A DNA stretch of 39,196 nt from a virus. Positions 13,166 to 19,314 of this stretch are shown here, one piece after another. The notes beneath the pieces were generated by a model. It did no database searches. It was not told where the DNA came from and saw nothing but the letters and a program-made list of their open reading frames with translations. The stretch is taken from positions 1 to 39,196 of IMG/VR virus record IMGVR_UViG_3300022745_000084, one strand, 5' to 3'. A program made the position numbers and the translations under genes. Within the stretch, counting starts at the first letter, position 1; every line of letters starts with the position of its first letter.

Positions 13166-13423
13166 GACTTCGTGAACCAACTCCATGAGCGCAAGGCAAA
13201 GCTCCGCAAAGGTGCAAAGACTGTGTGCAACATGGAAACAATGGTGCTTCGACATCTGCCGACCGTCGAAATCCAAGTGAGCGCCCGCAAATGGCTGCCG
13301 CTGAAAATGCCAACTGACAACTGGTATTTTGAAACCAATGAACAGCGCGACGAAATGCTGGAACTGCTCACCGGCAAGCTGCTCGCAAAGGCAATGTCAC
13401 CTAACGCCAAAGTGAGCGAATGA
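13094..13423 (+). CDS. Hypothetical protein, cassette-like gene
   Basis: Product of 109 aa. The first about 22 codons lie inside attC-like hairpin 1 and may be untranslated or recently added; no in-frame ATG lies nearer than residue 47. The body (GDWLGDFVNQLHERKAKLRK, then METMVLRHLPTVEIQVSARKWLPL and NWYFETNEQRDEMLELLTG) looks like a genuine small alpha/beta protein. No family recognised. Two attC-like hairpins bracket it, so it has the form of an integron gene cassette of about 332 bp. Confidence 0.55.
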   Translation: MKQPETLANKSEAPTAVRSGDWLGDFVNQLHERKAKLRKGAKTVCNMETMVLRHLPTVEIQVSARKWLPLKMPTDNWYFETNEQRDEMLELLTGKLLAKAMSPNAKVSE

Positions 13424-13497
13424 CCACCGCGCCCCAGATGCCCGGATTCACGAAAACCGTCAACGCGGTGGTCATTCGCTCGACTGCCGGGTTCGGG
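13399..13497 (+). repeat. attC-like imperfect hairpin 2
   Basis: An 18-bp perfect inverted repeat (GAGCGAATGACCACCGCG 13414-13431; CGCGGTGGTCATTCGCTC 13464-13481) with a 32-base loop. Outside it AGT (13411-13413) pairs with ACT (13483-13485) past a single bulged G at 13482, and AAC (13403-13405) pairs with GTT (13491-13493). The left box ACCTAAC (13399-13405) fits RYYYAAC exactly; the right box GTTCGGG departs from GTTRRRY. The stem starts with the same GAGCGAA as hairpin 1. It could instead act as a terminator, but there is no T run. Confidence 0.5.
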
Positions 13498-13562
13498 TGT
13501 CCGGACAGAAAAGCCAATGAAATCAAGGCTCTGGATGATGTGAAAATAAATGCCGATTTCGC

Positions 13563-13590
13563 TTGCAATACCCAGCGATGGGTATATGAT
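13563..13590 (+). promoter_or_regulatory. Promoter with palindromic spacer, possibly leaderless
   Basis: TTGCAA (13563-13568), a 16-bp spacer, then TATGAT (13585-13590). The palindrome ATACCC-AGCGAT-GGGTAT (13568-13585) fills the spacer, as expected for a repressor site. The ATG at 13597 is seven bases after the -10, where transcription would start, so the mRNA may have no leader. There is no ribosome site before that ATG. Confidence 0.45.
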
Positions 13591-13596
13591 TAAGCC

Positions 13597-13869
13597 ATGA
13601 AAACGAAAATCAATCTGGCGTGGGTAAAAAACCTCAACGAAGTCGGCAGCCCAATCCGCAACGGTGCGGAGATCGTAGCCAATCAAATCGAAGCCGCCGA
13701 CAAGCGGCTCAAGGAAGCGCAGCAACTCCATGCGGAGTGCCTCGCTGAAATCAAGCGGCAAGCCTCCGGGCTGGAGCGGGAAATCGCCCGGCTCTGGACA
13801 CCCGCCGAAATAGACGCGGCCAAGCGCGGCGTGATGCTGCTCGAAGATGGCCGGGAGGTGGTGCTGTGA
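13597..13869 (+). CDS. Coiled-coil hypothetical protein
   Basis: Product of 90 aa. Helical, with a coiled coil (EAADKRLKEAQQLHAECLAE, then GLEREIARLWTPAEIDAAKR). No family recognised. First gene of a three-gene set ending with the PAPS-reductase-like gene; the junction to the next gene is GTGA. Confidence 0.6.
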   Translation: MKTKINLAWVKNLNEVGSPIRNGAEIVANQIEAADKRLKEAQQLHAECLAEIKRQASGLEREIARLWTPAEIDAAKRGVMLLEDGREVVL

Positions 13870-14042
13870 AGTGCCCGCACTGCGGCGGCGAGATAAATCC
13901 CGCCGCCCTCCTCGGCAGCATGAGCAGCCCGACCAAGGCGCGGGCTGCTCGTGCAAATGCAAAACTCGGCGGCTGGCCGAAAGGAAAGCCGCGAAAACCT
14001 AAACGCGCCGCCCGGCACTCGAACGAAAAAGTCCAGCCATGA
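13866..14042 (+). CDS. Small zinc-knuckle protein with GKxGGxPKGK motif
   Basis: GTG start at 13866 (GTGA overlap), TGA at 14040-14042 overlapping the next ATG; 58 aa. MKCPHCGGEINPAALLGSMS has one CPHC pair, followed by 'ARAANAKLGGWPKGKPRKPK'-style basic sequence (KARAARANAKLGGWPKGKPR). This matches a frequent phage micro-protein with a CxxC and an 'A..NgklGGRPkk' tail. Likely nucleic-acid binding; function unknown. Confidence 0.6.
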   Translation: MKCPHCGGEINPAALLGSMSSPTKARAARANAKLGGWPKGKPRKPKRAARHSNEKVQP

Positions 14043-14977
14043 GTGCCGCCACCCTGACATCCGAATTGACGAGCAGCCCAGCGCGGCACTCATTGGCTGC
14101 GACGCTTGGTTCTGCCCCGTCAATCAATCCACAAATCGTCTCATTCAGTGGTGGGCAAACGTCCGGCTATATGCTGCGGCGTCTGCTAGATGAAGTCGGC
14201 GCGGAAAATCTGACTGCAATCTTCTGTAACACCGGCAAGGAATATGACGAAACGCTAGACTTCGTGAACGACGTTCAAACCGAGTGGAATGTGCCGGTGA
14301 CGTGGCTGGAATACTGCCGCGTGAATGACGAACACTCATGGCGCGTGGTGAGCTACGAAACCGCCGCTCGCCGGAATGATGCCCGCACGCCGTTCGATGA
14401 AATGCTCGAATGGGGCGGCACGCTGCCGAACGTGCGCGGGCGCGGATGCAGTGGACAACTCAAAGTGCGGACGATGAAACGCTACCTGCTCGCGCACGGG
14501 CTGGAAAAGTGGGATAGCTACATCGGAATCCGCGCTGATGAATCTCACCGCACGCTGGAAATCCTCGCGCAATGTCCCAAATACATCACGCCACACTTCC
14601 CGCTGAATGACGCAGGCGTGATAAAGAAAGACGTGGACGACTTCTGGGATGCTCAACCGTTCAAGCTCAACATCCCGAATCACAAAGGCAACTGCGACCT
14701 GTGCTTCCTGAAAGCGAAATGGAAACGGCTCTCAATCATGCGCGAAGAACCCGCCGCCGCAAACTGGTGGATCGGATGGGAACGGAAGATGAAAGCGCGG
14801 ATGGAAGCTGCCGGAAAACCAACTGGCGGCGCAATGTGGGTGGATGGCGTCAGCTACGAAGGACTGCTCGCGGAATCCCAACACCCCGAATTTGATTTCA
14901 ACGAACAGGACGTGCCCTGCTCCTGTGCGGTCGGTGGCTATCGTGACGCCGACGATGAGGGGCAGAACAATCATTAG
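14039..14977 (+). CDS. PAPS-reductase-family (adenine nucleotide alpha-hydrolase) protein
   Basis: Product of 312 aa. SFSGGQTSGYMLRRLLDE (about 35-52) is the PP-loop of the PAPS reductase/DndC superfamily, which binds ATP or PAPS. 'FCNTGKEYDETLDFV' and 'GCSGQLKVRTMKRYL' (about 136-150) match the later family motifs. 'CDLCFLK' and the terminal CSC resemble the extra Cys of phage members and may bind zinc or iron-sulfur. Phages often carry such genes, without a proven role; sulfur transfer to DNA or tRNA, or altered host sulfate reduction, are possibilities. The first about 30 residues are low in complexity. It is the last complete gene of block A. Confidence 0.8.
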   Translation: MSAATLTSELTSSPARHSLAATLGSAPSINPQIVSFSGGQTSGYMLRRLLDEVGAENLTAIFCNTGKEYDETLDFVNDVQTEWNVPVTWLEYCRVNDEHSWRVVSYETAARRNDARTPFDEMLEWGGTLPNVRGRGCSGQLKVRTMKRYLLAHGLEKWDSYIGIRADESHRTLEILAQCPKYITPHFPLNDAGVIKKDVDDFWDAQPFKLNIPNHKGNCDLCFLKAKWKRLSIMREEPAAANWWIGWERKMKARMEAAGKPTGGAMWVDGVSYEGLLAESQHPEFDFNEQDVPCSCAVGGYRDADDEGQNNH

Positions 14978-15108
14978 ACACAACGGACAATCCTAAAACT
15001 TTGAAAATGCTTCAAAAGCTTCTAGGTCATAAGAGTGTTGAGACGACCATGATATACACTCATTGCGTTGATTTAAACGCCGTAAGAAGCCCACTAGACC
15101 AACTCTAG
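14977..15108 (+). pseudogene. 3' remnant of an integron-type tyrosine recombinase
   Basis: The frame ending at TAG 15106-15108 encodes LKMLQKLLGHKSVETTMIYT then HCVDLNAVRSPLDQL. The LLGH histidine and the active-site Tyr of 'IYTH' are the C-terminal catalytic motif of tyrosine recombinases. The ending 'VRSPLD.L' is what I expect from integron integrases (IntI) rather than typical phage integrases. Only about 43 codons remain; the Arg-Lys-His-x-x-Arg part is absent from the window. The stop shares bases with the stop of the leftward gene at 15105, so the remnant abuts the late operon exactly. Confidence 0.75.
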
Positions 15109-15317
15109 GGCTTATCAATCTTCGTAGTGTTGAAGCTCACGGACTCCGCAGGATTCTGGCGCAGGAATAGCAACACATCCTTCGCCACCGACGCTAGGCA
15201 TATCAGCACGCCTTCTTTCCATGTCATTGAAGTGACGATTGCGCCGACGCCAAAGGCGGTTGCCAACCCCGTCAATAGAGCAACGAACAAGCCTAACTTC
15301 CAATGTTTCCAGTCCAT
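15105..15317 (-). CDS. Two-span membrane protein, holin candidate
   Basis: Product of 70 aa from ATG 15317. 'WKLGLFVALLTGLATAFGVGAIVTSM' and 'WKEGVLICLASVAKDVLLFL' are two membrane segments joined by a short turn, with charged ends (MDWKHWK; NTTKIDKP). Size and topology suit a class II holin. It neighbours a coiled-coil plus membrane protein and a lipoprotein gene on the other side of block A. No family signature beyond topology. Confidence 0.6.
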   Translation of the reverse strand: MDWKHWKLGLFVALLTGLATAFGVGAIVTSMTWKEGVLICLASVAKDVLLFLRQNPAESVSFNTTKIDKP

Positions 15318-15318
15318 G

Positions 15319-15540
15319 TTAATCGTGATGTGCGGTTTCGATGTCTTTGGTCTTGATGTAAACAACGTGCGGCGGGAAGTCGCGATGTTCAGGATGTTGC
15401 ACCCTCATATGTGACTGAAAATTCCGCAAGTTCCATGCAAAGTATTTGCAGAACTGACAGCATAGCTTTGCTGTATGTCTCACTTTGTAAGAGCGGACAG
15501 CAGCGCGGCTAATCGGAAATTGGATTGTCTTTCGAGCCAT
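15319..15540 (-). CDS. C2H2-type zinc finger small protein
   Basis: Product of 73 aa. 'CQFCKYFAWNLRNFQSHMRVQH' has Cys-x2-Cys-x11-His-x4-His spacing, a C2H2-like finger as seen in Ros/MucR-type or phage small proteins. Basic N-terminus. It ends one base before the holin-candidate start. A nucleic-acid-binding role is inferred. About 54 bp upstream without features. Confidence 0.55.
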   Translation of the reverse strand: MARKTIQFPISRAAVRSYKVRHTAKLCCQFCKYFAWNLRNFQSHMRVQHPEHRDFPPHVVYIKTKDIETAHHD

Positions 15541-15594
15541 GTTCGGTAAACGCGAGGCCGGGAATGACTGCGCCCAACCATCGCCATTATCTGT

Positions 15595-15945
15595 TCAACG
15601 AGCAGCGTGTTCATTTGCCTTTTGCGCCTTAGTTATGGCGAACCAAGCGCACGTTGCCGATGACACGCCGCTAACGCCTACAATGACCGCTCCCGCTACG
15701 CAAATGGCCTTCCACGAACCCAGCACAAACGCCCGGTCAGTCTTTAGTGTCAAGATGTCAGAACTGTTACGTTCAACCTCCTTGCGATTGTACTCCGCCG
15801 ATTGCATGGCAAGTGCGAGAGTCTTGGCCGTGTCAATTGACGTATCGGCCAGCTTTCGGGTGATGTGCGTGAGTTCCTCGATAGCCCGCTCAACTGAGTT
15901 GAGCCGGACGGAGTGCGCGGCAGTAGTGTTCTCGTATTCTTTCAT
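15595..15945 (-). CDS. Coiled coil plus C-terminal membrane protein (XhlA-like)
   Basis: Product of 116 aa from ATG 15945. A long helix (SVERAIEELTHITRKLADTS ... AEYNRKEVERNSSDILTLKTD) leads to one C-terminal membrane span (WKAICVAGAVIVGVSGVSSATCAWFAI). This is the layout of XhlA/haemolysin-type lysis accessory proteins. It lies next to the two-span holin candidate. Start overlaps the upstream stop (ATGA). Confidence 0.6.
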   Translation of the reverse strand: MKEYENTTAAHSVRLNSVERAIEELTHITRKLADTSIDTAKTLALAMQSAEYNRKEVERNSSDILTLKTDRAFVLGSWKAICVAGAVIVGVSGVSSATCAWFAITKAQKANEHAAR

Positions 15946-16169
15946 AGGGGGATTGCGTTTTGATAAAAGCGATGGCGGACATGATGCGGTTTGCAACGGG
16001 TCGCCATCGTGTGAATGGAGCAGCCGCAATCCACGCAGAAATGCTTTTTCTTCAAAGCCTGCTTTTCGGCAGACAACTCGCGCAGCCGCTCGCCATCGTC
16101 GGCAACGTGAGCGCGAACCATTTCCCGCTTAATGCGGGTTAGCTCGCGTTCTTTTAATTCGGCGGTCAT
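15942..16169 (-). CDS. Zinc-knuckle small protein
   Basis: Product of 75 aa. A charged helix (TAELKERELTRIKREMVRAH) is followed by 'CVDCGCSIHTMATRCKPHHVRHR', a Cys/His metal site. No family recognised. Coupled to the XhlA-like gene. Confidence 0.55.
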   Translation of the reverse strand: MTAELKERELTRIKREMVRAHVADDGERLRELSAEKQALKKKHFCVDCGCSIHTMATRCKPHHVRHRFYQNAIPL

Positions 16170-16173
16170 TTGA

Positions 16174-16596
16174 CTACGGCTGTCTTTTCTTCGCTGGCGC
16201 AGGCAACACCCCCGGCCTTGGGCGTTCGATGCGCGTCACCGGTTTGACCTGCCCCGAGCCATCAGCTTGTCCGCTGATGATGAAGCCCGGCGATTCCTCC
16301 ACGAAAACATAGTTGGTCATAAACGCGATGGCGTTCGTGTTCGCCAGCTTGAAGGTGCAGGTCACGCTGACGAGGTAGTTGGAACTGCTGTCCACGACAT
16401 ACCCGGCTTGGTAAACCATCGCGGGCGCGCACATCGCAAAGAAGTTGCTCTGCACCGTGGTGAATTGTTCCGGCGTCACGACCGCATTGGTGGCGACGGC
16501 CACCGTTGCCAGAACGTGCTGCCGTTCTTGTTTCTTGGATTGCGCGGATGCGGTCAATGCCACCGCGAGCGTGAGGGCTGTGATGATTGTTTTCAT
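16174..16596 (-). CDS. Exported small protein
   Basis: Product of 140 aa from ATG 16596; the longer frame to 16701 lies inside the tail fibre gene. MKTIITALTLAVALTASAQS is a clean Sec signal peptide. The mature part is beta-rich (NYLVSVTCTFKLANTNAIAFMTNYVFVEESP) and ends in a Pro-rich basic tail (RIERPRPGVLPAPAKKRQP). No family recognised. It starts eight bases after the tail fibre gene, which also has a signal peptide, so it may act with it outside the cytoplasm. Confidence 0.65.
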   Translation of the reverse strand: MKTIITALTLAVALTASAQSKKQERQHVLATVAVATNAVVTPEQFTTVQSNFFAMCAPAMVYQAGYVVDSSSNYLVSVTCTFKLANTNAIAFMTNYVFVEESPGFIISGQADGSGQVKPVTRIERPRPGVLPAPAKKRQP

Positions 16597-16603
16597 AATT
16601 TGG

Positions 16604-19054
16604 TCAGTATGTGCCGATGTAGATTCCATTGATGAACCGCAGGTTGCTGCCAGAAGCCACATCCTCGGTTGCGCCCTGCTGCGCGGTGTCATTCGGGTCA
16701 ATCACCACTGAGCAATTTAAGTCGAGGTATAAAACTGTCGCGCCATTCATGCCCCCCTTGATGACCGGGTAGCCGCCAGCTATCTCAAGCGAGACTGAGC
16801 TTTCTCCGCTGACGAGGGCGGTGCCATCAGATAGAACTCCGACGTCCATTGCTCCAACGCCATTGTCAACATGAAGGGTCGTGACGCCGCCGCTGGAATT
16901 GTAGAAGTTCGCCATGATATATCGGACGTTGTACGCAAGGCGGTCATACACCACGATGCTGTTCGTGCCGGTGAACTGCTCCGTACTTGTAGTGACCGGA
17001 GTCCCAACCTGCACCCGGCCATCATCCACCCAGAGATACGCGGGGGTGTTTGAATTCATTCCGCTGGTTTTGGACGGCGGGCTGATTTTGATGTAGGGAA
17101 CGCTGAATCCGCCGATGTACGTCTTCGAGATTCCGGTGTTGTATTTCTTCGCCACCGAGTTCGTGTAGATGACGTAGTGGCCGTTCTCATCGGGATGGAT
17201 GTTGCCGCCGTCGAAGGTTATCGGCGTTCCCCGGTGGTCAATGTAGGTCGTGTAGTAGCTGGTGTTGGTCGGCCAGTAGTTGTTGAAGTTGGTCAGGTTG
17301 GCGGCGTTGGCGGATAAGCCGCTGTTCGGAATCGAGTGCAACCAGACCTGCATCTGCGGCGAGTTGGTCTTGAAGTAATAAAGCAGGTTGGTCATCCATT
17401 GGATTGCGAACGAGCCGTCGTTGTAACCCATCATCACCTGAATCACGCCGTTGGTGGAGGGGAAGTATTTGAAGCTGCCGAACATCTGCTCCCGGTACTT
17501 GAAATAATTGGAGACGGTCTGCGTCCCTTGGGCGAAATTGTACTCACTGATGTACGGCCCGAAGTTCGTGTCCTCAATCATCCGAATCGGCCACGACTTG
17601 AAGCCGGTGAAGCCTTCGCCGCCCGAGCCGCTGTTGTTGCAAGAGATGGAATCGCCAATGATAAAATGCTGCTGCTGCATCTGCGCGGGATTGGTGATGG
17701 ACGAGCCGCCTCCCGTGCTGGCAATCGTCCAGTTCGTCCTGCTCCCGGTGACGTTGGTGGTCACGGTGATGTTCGCTCCGGCGGTGATGGATGGGAGGTT
17801 GGTGCGATAGGCGGATTCAGTTCTAAGAGCTAGGTTTGTTATGCCGATTTCAGAAGACGTAAACGTAGAATTTCCGGGCGAGCTTCGGTAGGAATATACA
17901 AGCGTGTCGTACGGCCAAGTATCCCCAGAGTTATGCGTGAAAGATGTTGCCCTAACATCATCGTAAACATTCATCGGATTGTTAAACGTGCTTGAACCAT
18001 TCACCGTCAAATTACTATTCAACGTCACCGCGCCCGCGTAGTTATTCGTCAGCGTCTTGGCGAGTATGCCGTTGCTGGTCGTGGTCAGATTTCCGGCGAC
18101 AACTGTTTTTAAAGCGAGATTTGTGACGGCGGTTTCTGAATTTCCCAAAAGCCCGGAATTGCCGAAAGCGGCAACTCCGCTGTACGGAAAACCAGAGTTT
18201 GCAACAGTAAGGTTGGCGACGGTCAATGAATCAATGTTTGTGTGGTTGTTAACGTAGTTTATTACGCCGTTGCTCAAAGCGACATTGCCGGTGAGCGTGG
18301 CGACATTGGATATGGCGATAGATGTGTCGTTGATTGTCCCGTCCGTGTCGAATTGGGCAACTACAGCGTAGATTGAATCGTATCCCGGAACGCGGAAACT
18401 GCCGCCGGAAATTGTCCCGCCCGCGTCCACGTTATTCGTCACATGGATGTTGTTGAAATTAGTCGTGAACGCGCCGCCGCTGGAAAGTGCGTTCGTGGAA
18501 AGCTGCGACCAATTGGTTAGGTTTTGACTGCCCCACTGAACCCGCGCCGCAAGCGTGTTCGTCGCATCCCGCGCCACCTTAATCGCGATGTTCGTCGCCG
18601 TGCTTGCGCTGATGCCTCCGCCGTTCACCATGTCAATCGTCGCAAACTTCGCATCTGCCGACGCCTGCGAATAGGCGAGCGAAGTCGGCCCTAGATTCGT
18701 TGAAGCTGAAATGTATAAGTGCGCGTCAAACGTCGTATCCATCAAGTTCGTTGGAAAGCTGTTCGTGAACACGGTATCAGACAACGGGCCGGACAGCGTG
18801 ACGCGATAGGCATAGCCGACGATTATGTTGGTGACTAGCAGCGTGCCGTTGGTGGTCGTCTGGCGCACGATGGCGTCTGATGCTATCACTGAGCCGTTAA
18901 CAACGCCGTAGGGATACAGCGGTTTTATTGTTACGCGGCGCACGGCAACGGCATTGGTGGTGAAGTCAGCGAACGTCCACAGCGCATTGCCAACGCCCGC
19001 AGAGGCGGTCATGGTGGCGAGCAGAAAAAAGAAAGGGAATAGCCTTTGCATCAT
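16604..19054 (-). CDS. Tail fibre-like protein with SGNH hydrolase domain and signal peptide
   Basis: Product of 816 aa. The N-terminus MMQRLFPFFFLLATMTASAG looks like a Sec signal. Residues about 25-450 are Thr/Asn/Ser-rich fibre-like sequence (TTNGTLLVTNIIVGYAYRV). An SGNH/GDSL esterase domain follows: block I 'IIGDSISCNN' (about 466), block III 'MMGYND' (about 541) and the catalytic pair in 'DGGNIHPDENGH' (about 613-624). The C-terminal part is beta-rich. Phage SGNH domains typically remove acetyl groups from surface polysaccharide. Most likely the receptor-binding or depolymerising fibre. Thr/Asn-rich texture resembles host Verrucomicrobiota secreted proteins. Confidence 0.75.
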   Translation of the reverse strand: MMQRLFPFFFLLATMTASAGVGNALWTFADFTTNAVAVRRVTIKPLYPYGVVNGSVIASDAIVRQTTTNGTLLVTNIIVGYAYRVTLSGPLSDTVFTNSFPTNLMDTTFDAHLYISASTNLGPTSLAYSQASADAKFATIDMVNGGGISASTATNIAIKVARDATNTLAARVQWGSQNLTNWSQLSTNALSSGGAFTTNFNNIHVTNNVDAGGTISGGSFRVPGYDSIYAVVAQFDTDGTINDTSIAISNVATLTGNVALSNGVINYVNNHTNIDSLTVANLTVANSGFPYSGVAAFGNSGLLGNSETAVTNLALKTVVAGNLTTTSNGILAKTLTNNYAGAVTLNSNLTVNGSSTFNNPMNVYDDVRATSFTHNSGDTWPYDTLVYSYRSSPGNSTFTSSEIGITNLALRTESAYRTNLPSITAGANITVTTNVTGSRTNWTIASTGGGSSITNPAQMQQQHFIIGDSISCNNSGSGGEGFTGFKSWPIRMIEDTNFGPYISEYNFAQGTQTVSNYFKYREQMFGSFKYFPSTNGVIQVMMGYNDGSFAIQWMTNLLYYFKTNSPQMQVWLHSIPNSGLSANAANLTNFNNYWPTNTSYYTTYIDHRGTPITFDGGNIHPDENGHYVIYTNSVAKKYNTGISKTYIGGFSVPYIKISPPSKTSGMNSNTPAYLWVDDGRVQVGTPVTTSTEQFTGTNSIVVYDRLAYNVRYIMANFYNSSGGVTTLHVDNGVGAMDVGVLSDGTALVSGESSVSLEIAGGYPVIKGGMNGATVLYLDLNCSVVIDPNDTAQQGATEDVASGSNLRFINGIYIGTY

Positions 19055-19070
19055 CTTTTAATGGGTTGAG

Positions 19071-19313
19071 TCAATACGGGTATCTCAGGTTATATTCAGT
19101 CTGCCTAGCCGCACAGCCGCACGGCACACCTAGCAACTTCGCCGTGCGCTTAAATTCCTCTCCACCAACCTTTGCAAACAATCGGCGCAGCGTATCGCCA
19201 ACGCCGCCGTCTGACTCATCGGCCATCGCCTTAACCGCCGTTGCCCATATCGGCCATGCGACGCCGGTCTTTGGCGACGTCCTTAATTCGTGATGGGCGT
19301 TGCTCCACGGCAT
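19071..19313 (-). CDS. Small Cys-containing phage protein
   Basis: Product of 80 aa. The C-terminus 'LLGVPCGCAARQTEYNLRYPY' matches a recurrent phage motif (f-G-x-x-C-G-C-x-x-R-q-x-x-l-N), often found next to tail-tip genes. One base separates it from the large tail protein stop. Function unknown. Confidence 0.65.
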   Translation of the reverse strand: MPWSNAHHELRTSPKTGVAWPIWATAVKAMADESDGGVGDTLRRLFAKVGGEEFKRTAKLLGVPCGCAARQTEYNLRYPY

Positions 19314-19314
19314 A

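Noticed and set aside
13399-13497. Hairpin 2 as an ordinary Rho-independent terminator
   Set aside because: The stem is long and perfect but the loop is 32 bases and no T run follows on either strand; outer boxes fit attC better.
12991-13962. 323-aa leftward frame across block A
   Set aside because: Lies antisense to plus-strand genes with better starts, coupling and motifs; composition is that of a reverse-strand shadow. Only its NQSPERTAVGA string is of use.
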